Origin: Flavobacterium glaciei
GTDB lineage: Bacteria > Bacteroidota > Bacteroidia > Flavobacteriales > Flavobacteriaceae
Length of the DNA stretch: 64,000 nucleotides
Direction: 5' to 3'
NCBI RefSeq assembly: GCF_003350545.1
Contig: NZ_QQBA01000007.1
Location: 100,099 to 164,098, forward strand
Shown here one piece after another: positions 1 to 8,490 of the stretch; position 1 is the first letter of the stretch, and the number at the start of each line of letters is the position of its first letter. A model generated the notes under the pieces. That model ran no database searches. It was not told the DNA's origin and saw only the letters and a list, made by a program, of their open reading frames with translations. A program made the translations under genes and the position numbers.

Positions 1-504
1 CAGGAAAGCTGGCAACCCGCCAGAATATCCGACAAGGATTTATACGAAGCCCAAGATATGGCTGAGAAAGTTACCGAAGCTTTGGGAGGTGCAGGACTTT
101 TTGGAGTCGAATTTTTCTTGGCTGATGACGGTGTATATTTCTCAGAATTATCGCCAAGACCACATGATACAGGAATGGTAACTTTGGCGGGAACGCAAAA
201 TTTCAACGAATTCGAATTGCATTTACGTGCTATTTTGAGTTTACCTATTTTCGAAATTACATTAGAAAAAGTCGGTGCAAGTGCTGTAATTTTAGCTTCG
301 GAAAACTCTATGAATCCAACCTATTCTGGAATAGAAAAAATTGCTGCTTTACCAAAAACTGATTTTAGAATCTTTGGCAAACCCACTTCAAGACCGTATA
401 GAAGAATGGCTGTGGCTTTAGTCAATGATACTTTAGAAACTCCAATTGAAGAAGTGGTAGAAAAAGCGAAGAAAGCAGCCAGTGTTGTTACTGTGCACTC
501 GTAA
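1..504 (+). CDS. purT: Phosphoribosylglycinamide formyltransferase 2, 3' end only
   Basis: The reading frame is open from base 1, so the gene starts outside the window; 167 codons are present. PurT is an ATP-grasp enzyme that uses formate and ATP to make formyl-GAR in purine biosynthesis. The fragment shows the family's [13 protein letters not shown] segment followed by [16 protein letters not shown], which holds acidic metal/ATP-binding residues, and the C-terminal lid region. The internal ATG at base 58 is not the true start because family similarity continues upstream (ESWQPARIS). Transcription ends at the perfect inverted repeat that follows. Identification is firm; only the N-terminal part is unseen. 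Confidence 0.95.
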   Translation, partial: QESWQPARISDKDLYEAQDMAEKVTEALGGAGLFGVEFFLADDGVYFSELSPRPHDTGMVTLAGTQNFNEFELHLRAILSLPIFEITLEKVGASAVILASENSMNPTYSGIEKIAALPKTDFRIFGKPTSRPYRRMAVALVNDTLETPIEEVVEKAKKAASVVTVHS

Positions 505-520
505 TTTACTCGATAGTATT

Positions 521-576
521 GTCAAGTCGAGCGCAGTCGAGACTCAACGCTTAGTCTCGACTGCGCTCGACTTGAC
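521..576. terminator. 24-bp perfect inverted repeat, probable bidirectional terminator
   Basis: The arms 521-544 and 553-576 are exact reverse complements (core GTCGAGCGCAGTCGAG) with an 8-nt loop. It lies between the convergent purT and AraC genes, so it could end both transcripts. There is no clean T-tract, and the core itself is a recurring type of repeat in Flavobacteriia as I remember it, so it may be a mobile or REP-like element used as a terminator. Confidence 0.7.
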
Positions 577-608
577 AAACGTCTTAAGGAAACGACATTG
601 ATCCCCCT

Positions 609-1472
609 TTACTTTTTAGAAATACGAAAATCTGTCGAAGTCATTCCAGTATGTTTCTTGAACAATCGGGTGAAATACGAATAATCATCATAGCCTAATT
701 CCGTTGCAATTTCATTGACAGTAAACTTTTTATCCATCAACATGCGTTTCGCTTCGAGGATAATTCTATCTGTAATGACTTCGGTAGTGGTTTTTTGCAG
801 GATTTCATTGCAAATCCTATTCAAATGCTTTAGCGTAATATTGAGTTGTGATGCATAGAAGGAAGGTGCTTTTTCTTTTTTAAAATTATTTTCTAAAAGC
901 ACTTCTAAATTTTTAATTTTCACATTATATGAATGCGCTTCGTGGAAATAGGTTTCATTATATTTTCTGGCAATTTCAATATGAATGATATCTAAAATAT
1001 TCATGATTTTATCTTGCTTCAACAATAGATTTGATTGTGTTTCTAAAATTAAACTCTCAAAATAAGGTAGAATTGCTTTCAACTCAGATACATCAAATAC
1101 CATTTCCGGTTTATTATCCACAGAAGAATAAAATGAATAATCTGCGATTGTTTTTTGTCCAAAATATAGATTGTACATTTCCTGTGAATAGAAAATAACA
1201 AAACCCTCCACATCTTCGGATAAATGCCAATGGTGCATTTGTCCAGGTTGCAAAAAAAACATACTTCCGGGCTGAATGGTAAATACATCAAAGTCAATTT
1301 CATGCGTTCCAAAACCTTTGGTAAAAAAAACTAAAACATAAGAATTATGACGATGTGGTTCTTCTACAAAACTATGATCGATTAAGTGATTTTTAAACGA
1401 ATTAATATACAAATCACTATTCACTGAGTTGCAATTAAACCGTTGAATATTATAAATAGGATATTTTTTCAT
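609..1472 (-). CDS. AraC-family transcriptional regulator
   Basis: A 287-residue one-component regulator. Residues about 30-110 read like a cupin-type sensing domain (HRHNSYVLVFFTKGFGTHEIDF and later PGQMHHWHL). The C-terminal 100 residues carry the two helix-turn-helix motifs of AraC/XylS proteins, including FTVNEIATELGYDDYSYFTR and the typical FKKHTGMTSTDFR ending. It probably binds DNA as a dimer in response to a small ligand that cannot be named from sequence. It is convergent with purT and divergent from the DUF983 gene. The family is clear; target genes are unknown. Confidence 0.92.
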   Translation of the reverse strand: MKKYPIYNIQRFNCNSVNSDLYINSFKNHLIDHSFVEEPHRHNSYVLVFFTKGFGTHEIDFDVFTIQPGSMFFLQPGQMHHWHLSEDVEGFVIFYSQEMYNLYFGQKTIADYSFYSSVDNKPEMVFDVSELKAILPYFESLILETQSNLLLKQDKIMNILDIIHIEIARKYNETYFHEAHSYNVKIKNLEVLLENNFKKEKAPSFYASQLNITLKHLNRICNEILQKTTTEVITDRIILEAKRMLMDKKFTVNEIATELGYDDYSYFTRLFKKHTGMTSTDFRISKK

Positions 1473-1558
1473 TGTGTGTCAAATGTCTTTATTGTGCTAT
1501 AATAAGCGAATATAGAAAACATCCATGACAGAAATAAAAAATACCTTTGATAAAAATA

Positions 1559-1927
1559 ATGACGATGTCAAATTCTATTGTACACATCCTGAATAATGAT
1601 TGCCCTCAATGTCATAAAGGCAAGGTTTTCAATGAAAAAAGTATATTTTTCAAATTTGGATTCCCTAAAATGAATGAATATTGTTCTCATTGCAATTATA
1701 AATTTGAAAAAGAACCTGGTTACTTTTTTGGAGCCATGTATGTCAATTATGGTTTAACAGTAGCGCAAGGAATTGCTACTTATGTAATTGCCCAATTCTT
1801 CTTTGCTGAAACTTTCGATTTACGAATTATTCCAATTATTGCTGTTGTGATTATTGCAATGGCTTCTATTAATATTCGTCTTTCCAGATTATTGTGGATT
1901 TACATGTTTAAAAATTATTCGATGTGA
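1559..1927 (+). CDS. DUF983 family membrane protein
   Basis: A small protein of about 122 residues with an N-terminal double CxxC module (CPQCHKGKVF and CSHCNYKF) that resembles a zinc ribbon, followed by EPGYFFGAMYVNYG and two hydrophobic segments, as in DUF983. A TTG exists at 1547, but the ATG codons at 1559 or 1565 are more plausible starts. It is presumably an inner-membrane protein; no biochemical function is established for the family. It is followed after about 40 bp by a small secreted protein on the same strand. Confidence 0.85.
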   Translation: MTMSNSIVHILNNDCPQCHKGKVFNEKSIFFKFGFPKMNEYCSHCNYKFEKEPGYFFGAMYVNYGLTVAQGIATYVIAQFFFAETFDLRIIPIIAVVIIAMASINIRLSRLLWIYMFKNYSM

Positions 1928-1967
1928 AAAAACTGTATCTTAGCTTTAGAAAAAAAAATAATCATTT

Positions 1968-2291
1968 ATGAAAAAGATACTATACTTAGCATTTTTTTTC
2001 TGTGTAACTCTAGCAAGTGCTCAGGATAAAGATAAAAAAGAAGCACCAAAGCCTCAAATTGTTGAAGCTTCTTGTGGACAATGCCAGTTCGGGATGACGG
2101 GTCACGGATGCGATTTGGCCGTTCGCATAGACGGAAAATCTTATTTCGTTGACGGTAGTTCTATAGACTCGCATGGTGATGCGCATGCCAGTGATGGTTT
2201 TTGTTCGGTTATAAGAAAAGCGGAAGTAGTTGGTAAAGTGGTCGACAATAAATTCAAAGCCACCTCATTTAAATTACTACCAAAAAAATAA
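1968..2291 (+). CDS. Small secreted conserved protein (DUF6370-like)
   Basis: The 107-residue product begins with a signal peptide (MKKILYLAFFFCVTLASAQ, cleavage probably after ASA). The mature part has a CGQCQFGM motif, a later Cys in GHGCDLA, and a GFCSVIRKA segment, so cysteine or metal chemistry in the periplasm is possible. I recall this pattern as the DUF6370 family of Bacteroidota, whose function is not known. It ends at a strong hairpin shared with the convergent gene. Confidence 0.8.
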   Translation: MKKILYLAFFFCVTLASAQDKDKKEAPKPQIVEASCGQCQFGMTGHGCDLAVRIDGKSYFVDGSSIDSHGDAHASDGFCSVIRKAEVVGKVVDNKFKATSFKLLPKK

Positions 2292-2295
2292 AAAA

Positions 2296-2325
2296 AGGGC
2301 TTAAAGAATTTTCTTTAAGCCCTTA
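2296..2325. terminator. Bidirectional intrinsic terminator
   Basis: Arms 2297-2308 and 2311-2322 pair perfectly over 12 bp (GGGCTTAAAGAA). An A-tract precedes the stem on the plus strand, so it makes a canonical U-tract terminator for the minus-strand gene ending at 2330, and it also closes the plus-strand gene ending at 2291. Confidence 0.85.
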
Positions 2326-2329
2326 GTCA

Positions 2330-3973
2330 TTACTTCGATTTCATACTCAATTTGAGATTACTATTCTCAAAACTCGAAATATCAATAACTTCTTCCAAGT
2401 CTACATCAAAAGAAATTTTCACACTATCACCCACCATTGTCACTGGCAATTGACTAGATATTTGGGATGAACCTACAAAAATATTAGGATAATCTTTGAC
2501 TTTAAAATAATAAAAACTGTTTCCGTTTTTTACATCATTTTGAATTCGGGTTACTACTGACTTGAGTGATTTTTTATTAGAAACACTATTCGGATTTATT
2601 TTATTATCCGCCATATTATAGACGTTTTTAAACGAAGTCAAGGTTTCTCGCATGGTATTGCCTACGCCCACAATCGTATAATCTGAAATAGCAACCATTG
2701 CAAACATTTTAACTAATCCACCGGCATCTTTAAGCGTCATTACATAAGTAGGAATGTTATTGATATTATACGGAATAGGCAATGAAGCCTTATATCCTTT
2801 CTCCTGAACTTTCCCTTGTGCTGAACTTTGTGCAGCAAATTCTGTTGCGCCACTTTGTTTGTAGAAAGTAGTTTCTTTAGTTCTGGTATCCACTAAAACA
2901 AAACCTACTGCTGATTCCTCTTTCCCTACAGAAGTTAATCCCGTGTACCAATAAGACTTACTGTCTTTTCCGTATACCAATGTCATTCCTTCTGTAATTT
3001 GAAGTTTATCCTGATTAGAGAAATTCCAATACCCATGAACGTATTCGCCCCAATCATTCAACTGAGCTTCAATGAAATCTAAAGGCTGGATTCGGTCTAC
3101 CCATTTTGGTGTTTTAGCTATTGAATATTCATTTGTAACACCAGATTGCGCATCAACTACCACAACTCCTATCGCTTCTTTTCCCGAAAAACCAATTTTT
3201 TTTCCATATTTAGTAACAATCCAAAACGGATTCCCAGCATCATCAATCTCAAAACTAAAATCAGCCAGACCAACAGTAGCATTTCCATTAAAATAAACAT
3301 GCCTGTGAATGTCACTTTGAAAATAGGCACCTTGTTGGTATTTAATTTTAATGTCCTTCCCTCCCACATTCTGAACTAATTTGACATCACGCTCATTAGT
3401 TGCCGAAACCATAACATATCCCGCAGTTCCTTCTTGGTTATTAAACCATTTCAAGAAACCCGAATGTAATAATGGCGCAACCCAGTACAAATCGTTGTTT
3501 ACTTTCTGGATGCAAAAATCTCCCAATTCTACCTGGCTTCCCAAGGCTGGTTGTGAACCTAAAATTTTCTCCCCTAAAAGATGGGCTAAATCCTCATCGA
3601 CCACACGAATTTTATCAATAGAAATTGGCGCTATGTGATTGGTAATTTTTTGACCGTTTTTGACCTCTCCTATTAATTTTTGATACGAATCGCTTCGGAA
3701 CATTTTTAGGCTAGTAACAAAAGGGAGTGCACTACAATATACCAAAAGTACCCCTACTAAAATAAAGAGAATTCTGTTAGGCCTAGACGCAATTTTGACT
3801 TGTTTGGTTTGCTGCGAAACGGTGAGATCAAGGGAAAATAATATTCCAAGAAGTATTAAAACCAACAAAATAAATGCAAAGCCCGTAAAGCCATATTGGA
3901 TAACAGGAAGAATACCATAAAACAATAAAAACCCAAAAAGGAGCAAGAAAACAATGGAGAATATTTTTTTCAT
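2330..3973 (-). CDS. Large membrane-anchored protein of unknown function
   Basis: A 547-residue protein I cannot assign to a named family with confidence. Two to three hydrophobic segments lie in the first 100 residues (about 4-27, 30-48 and 68-88), after which the protein is soluble and rich in beta-type sequence. Several segments look like degenerate copies of one motif: GYVMVSATNERDVKLV, GVVVVDAQSGVTNEYSI and GFVLVDTRTKETTFYKQ. These recall PepSY-like or beta-hairpin repeats, but that is inference. It stands alone, with its own terminator, and is divergent from fabD. Confidence 0.75.
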   Translation of the reverse strand: MKKIFSIVFLLLFGFLLFYGILPVIQYGFTGFAFILLVLILLGILFSLDLTVSQQTKQVKIASRPNRILFILVGVLLVYCSALPFVTSLKMFRSDSYQKLIGEVKNGQKITNHIAPISIDKIRVVDEDLAHLLGEKILGSQPALGSQVELGDFCIQKVNNDLYWVAPLLHSGFLKWFNNQEGTAGYVMVSATNERDVKLVQNVGGKDIKIKYQQGAYFQSDIHRHVYFNGNATVGLADFSFEIDDAGNPFWIVTKYGKKIGFSGKEAIGVVVVDAQSGVTNEYSIAKTPKWVDRIQPLDFIEAQLNDWGEYVHGYWNFSNQDKLQITEGMTLVYGKDSKSYWYTGLTSVGKEESAVGFVLVDTRTKETTFYKQSGATEFAAQSSAQGKVQEKGYKASLPIPYNINNIPTYVMTLKDAGGLVKMFAMVAISDYTIVGVGNTMRETLTSFKNVYNMADNKINPNSVSNKKSLKSVVTRIQNDVKNGNSFYYFKVKDYPNIFVGSSQISSQLPVTMVGDSVKISFDVDLEEVIDISSFENSNLKLSMKSK

Positions 3974-4065
3974 AATTTAAGTCTTTGAATATTTAAATAT
4001 TAGTCTTTAATACTTCTAAATGTTACAATAATAAACGTGTCCATTATGAAGAAAAAAAATCCTTA

Positions 4066-4095
4066 TTTACAATGCCGCAAAAAATAGTATTTTTG
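4066..4095 (+). promoter_or_regulatory. Predicted promoter of fabD
   Basis: A perfect Bacteroidota -7 element TATTTTTG is at 4088-4095, with TTT at 4066-4068 in the -33 position 19 bp upstream. The leader that follows contains two copies of CTTCAATCTTTAAAT-like sequence (about 4115-4146). Confidence 0.5.
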
Positions 4096-4153
4096 TCAAC
4101 TGATTGAAGTAAATTCTTCAATCTTTAAATTTTTCAATCTTTAAATTATATAC

Positions 4154-5029
4154 ATGAAAGCATACGTATTTCCAGGTCAAGGTGCACAATTCACAGGAAT
4201 GGGTAAAGAATTATATGAAAACTCTGTACTTGCAAAAGAATTATTCGAAAAAGCCAATGAAATTTTAGGTTTCCGCATCACAGACATCATGTTTGAAGGA
4301 ACTGCCGAAGAATTAAAAGAAACTAAAGTGACACAACCAGCTGTTTTCTTGCACTCCGTGATTTTAGCAAAAACATTAGGCGAGGATTTCAAACCAGAAA
4401 TGGTAGCGGGACACTCCTTGGGCGAGTTTTCAGCACTAGTTGCTAATGGAACTTTATCTTTTGAAGATGGATTAAAATTAGTTTCCCAAAGAGCTTTGGC
4501 AATGCAAAAAGCCTGCGAAATAAAACCATCTACAATGGCAGCTGTTTTAGGATTAGCTGATACTATTGTTGAAGAAGTTTGCGCTTCGATTGACGGAATT
4601 GTAGTAGCTGCAAATTACAACTGCCCTGGACAATTAGTGATTTCAGGAGAGACATCAGCAGTCGAAAAAGCTTGTGAAGCGATGAAAGCCGCTGGAGCAA
4701 AACGTGCATTGTTATTGCCTGTTGGCGGTGCTTTTCACTCACCAATGATGGAACCTGCAAGAGAAGAACTGGCTGCAGCTATTGAAGCAACAACTTTCTC
4801 AACGCCTGTTTGTCCGGTATATCAAAATGTAACGGCTAGTGCAGTATCTGACCCAGTTGAAATCAAGAAAAACCTAATCATTCAATTGACTGCTCCTGTA
4901 AAATGGACGCAATCTGTGCAACAAATGATCGCTGACGGAGCAACCTTATTTACTGAAGTAGGTCCCGGAAAAGTATTAGCCGGATTAATTGGAAAAATAG
5001 ATAAAGAAGCGGTGACAGCGAATGCTTAA
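4154..5029 (+). CDS. fabD: Malonyl-CoA:ACP transacylase
   Basis: FabD moves malonyl from CoA to acyl carrier protein, giving the extender unit for fatty-acid synthesis in the cytoplasm. The 291-residue length fits. The N-terminal FPGQGAQ motif is at residues 6-12, the nucleophile Ser88 sits in GHSLGEFSAL, and the catalytic His lies in GGAFHSPMM. The C-terminal FTEVGPGKVLAGLIGKI is also typical. The ATG at 4154 aligns with the family N-terminus. The gene is monocistronic here, closed by a hairpin at 5059-5086. Confidence 0.97.
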   Translation: MKAYVFPGQGAQFTGMGKELYENSVLAKELFEKANEILGFRITDIMFEGTAEELKETKVTQPAVFLHSVILAKTLGEDFKPEMVAGHSLGEFSALVANGTLSFEDGLKLVSQRALAMQKACEIKPSTMAAVLGLADTIVEEVCASIDGIVVAANYNCPGQLVISGETSAVEKACEAMKAAGAKRALLLPVGGAFHSPMMEPAREELAAAIEATTFSTPVCPVYQNVTASAVSDPVEIKKNLIIQLTAPVKWTQSVQQMIADGATLFTEVGPGKVLAGLIGKIDKEAVTANA

Positions 5030-5058
5030 TTAGTATTTAGTCACAGCTTTAAAATAGC

Positions 5059-5090
5059 ATCCTCATAAACTTATGTTTGTGGGGATTTAT
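5059..5090 (+). terminator. Intrinsic terminator after fabD
   Basis: A 10- to 12-bp stem, CCTCATAAAC (5061-5070) with GTTTGTGGGG (5075-5084), includes a few G-U pairs, has a TTAT loop, and is followed by a T-rich run. A -7 element (TATATTTG, 5092-5099) for the next gene follows at once. Confidence 0.7.
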
Positions 5091-5124
5091 TTATATTTGA
5101 ATTCTATAATTAAAAAACTTTCTT

Positions 5125-5397
5125 ATGACAATTGAATTTTTATTATGGTATTTAATACCTTTAGCTATCAGTTTATTCATTTTAATAAAATCAATTTTAA
5201 ACTCATGTACACATCAATACTATTTAAATTATTTTACTACATTAATTCTAATTCTTTTAATTTCTTTTTCTCAAAAAGTACAGTTTGAAATTTTCTTTAG
5301 AAATTCTTATCCAACATATTTACCTTACATCATCATTATTCTGTCATTAATTATTGTATTTGCTCAAAACATTCTAATAGCAAGAAAAAATAAATAA
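5125..5397 (+). CDS. Small three-helix membrane protein, unknown
   Basis: The 90-residue product has three hydrophobic helices (about 4-24, 35-50, 65-84) and a short basic C-terminus (ARKNK), consistent with a small integral membrane protein. A good -7 element (TATATTTG) lies 26 bp upstream of the ATG, which supports expression. I recognise no family. Confidence 0.6.
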   Translation: MTIEFLLWYLIPLAISLFILIKSILNSCTHQYYLNYFTTLILILLISFSQKVQFEIFFRNSYPTYLPYIIIILSLIIVFAQNILIARKNK

Positions 5398-5415
5398 CTT
5401 CAAACAAACTTTATT

Positions 5416-5733
5416 CTACAATTCTTTCGCCTCTTCACAATGATTATTAATAATTCCCGTAATTAGGAATTCTGAACCCTGTCTTTCAAAGAAAACATAA
5501 CAAGTCGGTAGGTTATTCGCTTTGTAAAAAATATAATGTGAGCCTAAATAATGGAGCTTTTGTGGAGTTGGTTTATGTGGAAAACTATTTATTTCCGAAA
5601 TAATGAAATTTACAATTTTATCAACGTAACGTTTTGCATTTTCTTCATAACTAAAATATTCTTGACCGAAGAGTGTATAAATCAGTTCATCGAAATACAG
5701 TAGAAGTTCCTACTTAAAAATTACTTTTTCCAA
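5416..5733 (-). pseudogene. RelE/ParE-like toxin remnant with an in-frame stop
   Basis: A minus-strand frame of 97 codons follows the antitoxin-like gene and reads ELLLYFDELIYTLFGQEYF...HYLGSHYIFYKANNLPTCYVFFERQ, closely resembling Bacteroidota RelE/ParE-type toxins. Upstream, in the same frame, a TTG at 5733-5731 gives LEKVIFK and then a TAG at 5712-5710 directly before the toxin body. No ATG or GTG start precedes the body after that stop. The most economical reading is a toxin whose start region is interrupted by a nonsense codon. Alternatives are a CTG start or a sequencing error. The toxin frame overlaps the last codons of the neighbour, the usual antitoxin-toxin arrangement. Confidence 0.6.
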
Positions 5734-5918
5734 GGATACGCTTCTATTCTTTTAAACATTTCAGCTTTAAATTCTTCCGGAGTATACCCATTTTTTACTT
5801 CTTCATTAAAATCAAAAATAGCTCTATCAATCCCTTTGAACTTAATTTTCGTAGTTTCGTAATTTACAGAAGGCTCTTCTAATTTAGTTGTTTTCGAATT
5901 CTTTTTTTCAGCATCCAT
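5721..5918 (-). CDS. Putative antitoxin of a toxin-antitoxin-like pair
   Basis: A 65-residue hydrophilic protein lies immediately upstream of the RelE/ParE-like frame. It carries a charged N-terminus (DAEKKNSKTTKLEE) and a C-terminal helix-rich part (FNEEVKNGYTPEEFKAEMFKRI), the sort of tail that wraps a toxin. No clear DNA-binding motif is visible. Its role is inferred from size, order and overlap with the toxin-like frame. Confidence 0.55.
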   Translation of the reverse strand: MDAEKKNSKTTKLEEPSVNYETTKIKFKGIDRAIFDFNEEVKNGYTPEEFKAEMFKRIEAYPWKK

Positions 5919-5964
5919 GATTGATTCATTTATCTAACGAATTTACAACAAGTTACTTAAACGA

Positions 5965-6001
5965 AAAAATCCCAAATTATCATTGTGATAATTTGGGATT
6001 C
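5965..6001 (-). terminator. Intrinsic terminator of galE
   Basis: Arms 5969-5982 and 5986-5999 form a perfect 14-bp stem with a 3-nt loop. A run of A on the plus strand (5964-5969) becomes the U-tract on the minus strand, directly downstream of galE. Confidence 0.85.
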
Positions 6002-6039
6002 TGTTTTTAAACTCGACGATAAAACCTAAACTCTGAATA

Positions 6040-7053
6040 CTAACTTCTGATTTTCTGTTCCCATTTCCAGGCGCTAGCCATCGCTTCTTCCAGTGAGGAT
6101 TGTGCTTTCCATCCCAGAATATTGTTCGCTTTATCGGTATTGGCGTAAGCCGAAGTAATATCTCCTTCTCTACGACCTACAATCTTATAAGGCAGTTTTT
6201 TACCACTCACTTTTTCGAAAGTATGAATAACCTCTAAAACTGAGCTTCCGGTTCCGGTTCCCAGATTAAAAGTCTCCACTTTGGCCGTATTTTTTTTGTT
6301 CAGTAAGCGTTGCAAGGCGATTACATGGGCTTTCGCCAAATCTACTACGTGAATATAATCGCGTATCGCTGTACCATCCGGAGTTGGGTAATCGTCTCCA
6401 TAAACAGATAACTCTTTTCGTAATCCAAAACCAGTCTGAGTAATAAATGGCACTAAATTCTGAGGAATTCCAATAGGTAACTCTCCTATTTCAGTAGAAG
6501 GATGTGCTCCAATAGGATTAAAATAACGAAGTAAAATAGCATTAACATTAGTCACTTTAGCTGTATCAATAATGATTTCCTCTCCTATTTGCTTTGTATT
6601 TCCATAAGGAGACATAGCCGTTTGAATCGAAGCATTTTCAGTTATCGGCATGGTTTCGGCTTGACCATAAACCGTACAAGAAGAACTAAAAATAAAGTTA
6701 GCCTCTGGTTTTTGCTGTAATTCCTGCAAAATATAAACCAAGGCATTGATATTGTTTTCATAATACAGCAAGGGATTTTCAACACTTTCGCCCACAGCCT
6801 TTGAAGCAGCAAAATGTATCACGCCTGAGATGTCATGATGTCTTTTAAAAAAATCTTGAACTTTTTCTTTTTCGCGCAAATCTAATTTTTCAAAAGCAGG
6901 AATTTTTCCTGTAATATTCTGAATTCCATCTAACACATCCAAAGATGTATTCGATAAATTATCTACAACCAGTACATCAAAACCCTCATTTTGCAATTCG
7001 ACTACAGTATGCGAACCAATAAAACCTAAACCTCCTGTAACTAGTATTTTCAT
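6040..7053 (-). CDS. galE: UDP-glucose 4-epimerase
   Basis: GalE interconverts UDP-glucose and UDP-galactose with bound NAD, feeding galactose use and surface polysaccharides. The 337 residues start with the Rossmann motif TGGLGFIG (6-13). The catalytic Ser is in FSSSCTVYG (about 124) and the YxxxK pair is Tyr150/Lys154. YGDDYPTPDGTAIRDYIHV is the GalE signature near residue 230. It lies 80 bp downstream of the aminotransferase gene on the same strand but is separated from it by a terminator, so it is probably its own unit. Confidence 0.96.
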   Translation of the reverse strand: MKILVTGGLGFIGSHTVVELQNEGFDVLVVDNLSNTSLDVLDGIQNITGKIPAFEKLDLREKEKVQDFFKRHHDISGVIHFAASKAVGESVENPLLYYENNINALVYILQELQQKPEANFIFSSSCTVYGQAETMPITENASIQTAMSPYGNTKQIGEEIIIDTAKVTNVNAILLRYFNPIGAHPSTEIGELPIGIPQNLVPFITQTGFGLRKELSVYGDDYPTPDGTAIRDYIHVVDLAKAHVIALQRLLNKKNTAKVETFNLGTGTGSSVLEVIHTFEKVSGKKLPYKIVGRREGDITSAYANTDKANNILGWKAQSSLEEAMASAWKWEQKIRS

Positions 7054-7101
7054 GTACTGTTTAATTTTGAATCAATATCTTATTGACTCGTTTTGTTTCA
7101 T

Positions 7102-7129
7102 AAAAAAGACGCTAATCAAAGCGTCTTAA
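7102..7129 (-). terminator. Terminator of the sugar aminotransferase gene
   Basis: Stem AAGACGCT (7106-7113) and AGCGTCTT (7120-7127) with a 6-nt loop. The A-run at 7102-7107 gives a U-tract on the minus strand. Confidence 0.8.
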
Positions 7130-7133
7130 TACT

Positions 7134-8264
7134 TTATTTTAAAAATTCTAAAACACTCGATGTAATGAATTCTATTTGCTCATCGTCTAACTCGGTGTGC
7201 ATTGGTAAAGAAAGCACTTCTTTAACCAACTGATTGGTTACCGGAAAATCTTCTTCTTTATACCTAGCATCAGCGTATGCTTTTTGCGAATGTAACGGAA
7301 TTGGGTAATAAATGGCACAAGGAATGCCTTTATCTAATAAGTGTTGCATCAAACCATTTCTATCGGCATCTATAATTCGTAACGTATATTGATGAAAAAC
7401 GTGACAGTCGCAAATATCACAAATGCTAGGTGCAATTATATTTTTATGCCCTTCAAAAGCGGCTGAATATTTACGTGCTGCATCTTGTCTGGCTTTTCCG
7501 TATTGATCTAACAAGGGTAATTTAGCATTCAAAACTGCCGCTTGTATGCTGTCTAATCTTGAGTTTACACCCACAACATCGTGGTGGTATCGCTCATACA
7601 TTCCGTGATTTACAATTCCGCGTAGTTTGTGAGCCAAAGCATCATCATTAGTAAAAATTGCTCCACCATCACCGTAACATCCTAAATTTTTAGACGGAAA
7701 AAATGAAGTAGCACCTACATGTCCAATTGTTCCTGCTTTCTTTTTAGTTCCATCAGAGAATTTGCAATTAGCTCCAATAGCTTGTGCATTATCTTCAATT
7801 ACATATAAATTATATTCTTTGGCAATAGCCATAATCGCTTCCATATTAGCGGCACGACCAAATAAATGAACCGGTACAATCGCTTTTGTTTTTGGCGTAA
7901 TCGCTTTACGAATCCCATCAATAGAAATGTTCATGTTGAACATATCCACATCAACTAATACGGGTGTTAATTGCAACAAAGCAATTACTTCAACAGTGGC
8001 CGCAAAAGTAAAATCGGCAGTGATTACCTCATCGCCTGGCTTCAAATCCAATCCCATCATCGCAATTTGCAACGCATCAGTTCCATTAGCGCAAGGAATT
8101 ACGTGTTTTACATCCAAATATTCTTCTAAAGATTTTTGAAACTGATGAACTTGCGGTCCATTTATGTAGGTGTTAGTGTTTAAAACTTCCTGAATAGAAC
8201 TATTAATAGTTTCTTTTATTTTTTCATATTGACTTTTTAAGTCAACCATTTGGATTTTTTTCAT
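7134..8264 (-). CDS. DegT/DnrJ/EryC1-family sugar aminotransferase
   Basis: A 376-residue PLP enzyme that transaminates a keto-sugar nucleotide to build amino sugars for surface glycans. The PLP-binding Lys192 is in TSFFPSKNLGCYGDGGA, and the cofactor-contacting EDNAQAIGA (about 157) and the early PCANGTDAL are in place. The exact sugar substrate cannot be read from sequence, although WbpE/FdtB-type activities are plausible. It has a good promoter 64-100 bp upstream and its own terminator, with galE next on the same strand. Confidence 0.92.
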   Translation of the reverse strand: MKKIQMVDLKSQYEKIKETINSSIQEVLNTNTYINGPQVHQFQKSLEEYLDVKHVIPCANGTDALQIAMMGLDLKPGDEVITADFTFAATVEVIALLQLTPVLVDVDMFNMNISIDGIRKAITPKTKAIVPVHLFGRAANMEAIMAIAKEYNLYVIEDNAQAIGANCKFSDGTKKKAGTIGHVGATSFFPSKNLGCYGDGGAIFTNDDALAHKLRGIVNHGMYERYHHDVVGVNSRLDSIQAAVLNAKLPLLDQYGKARQDAARKYSAAFEGHKNIIAPSICDICDCHVFHQYTLRIIDADRNGLMQHLLDKGIPCAIYYPIPLHSQKAYADARYKEEDFPVTNQLVKEVLSLPMHTELDDEQIEFITSSVLEFLK

Positions 8265-8334
8265 TGCATTTTTTTATTAATGTTCGAAAGATTACCGTTT
8301 ATAAACACATCAAATTCTTTCTTAAAACGAACAA

Positions 8335-8364
8335 CAAAAATAGTTATTTATGAGTTGAAACCAA
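8335..8364 (-). promoter_or_regulatory. Strong Bacteroidota promoter of the aminotransferase gene
   Basis: On the minus strand TTG (8364-8362) is followed after exactly 19 bp by TATTTTTG (8342-8335), matching the -33 TTG / -7 TAnnTTTG pattern. The predicted leader is about 64 nt. Confidence 0.7.
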
Positions 8365-8490
8365 TGCAACCCACAGTAAAAAAAGATAATATTCCTATGA
8401 AATAAAAAGGGAGTTCCTGACAACCAAAATTTATATATTATTGCGGAAGAAATTAACCTAAAGAAAACGTATTTTAGCCCCAAAATTTCA

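Noticed and set aside
1525..1596. Short frame starting at ATG 1525 before the DUF983 gene
   Set aside because: It is 23 codons long, overlaps the DUF983 start in another frame, and has no features.
5125..5397. Holin or toxin role for the small three-helix membrane protein
   Set aside because: Size and helices are compatible, but there is no neighbour or motif to support it, so it is left as unknown.
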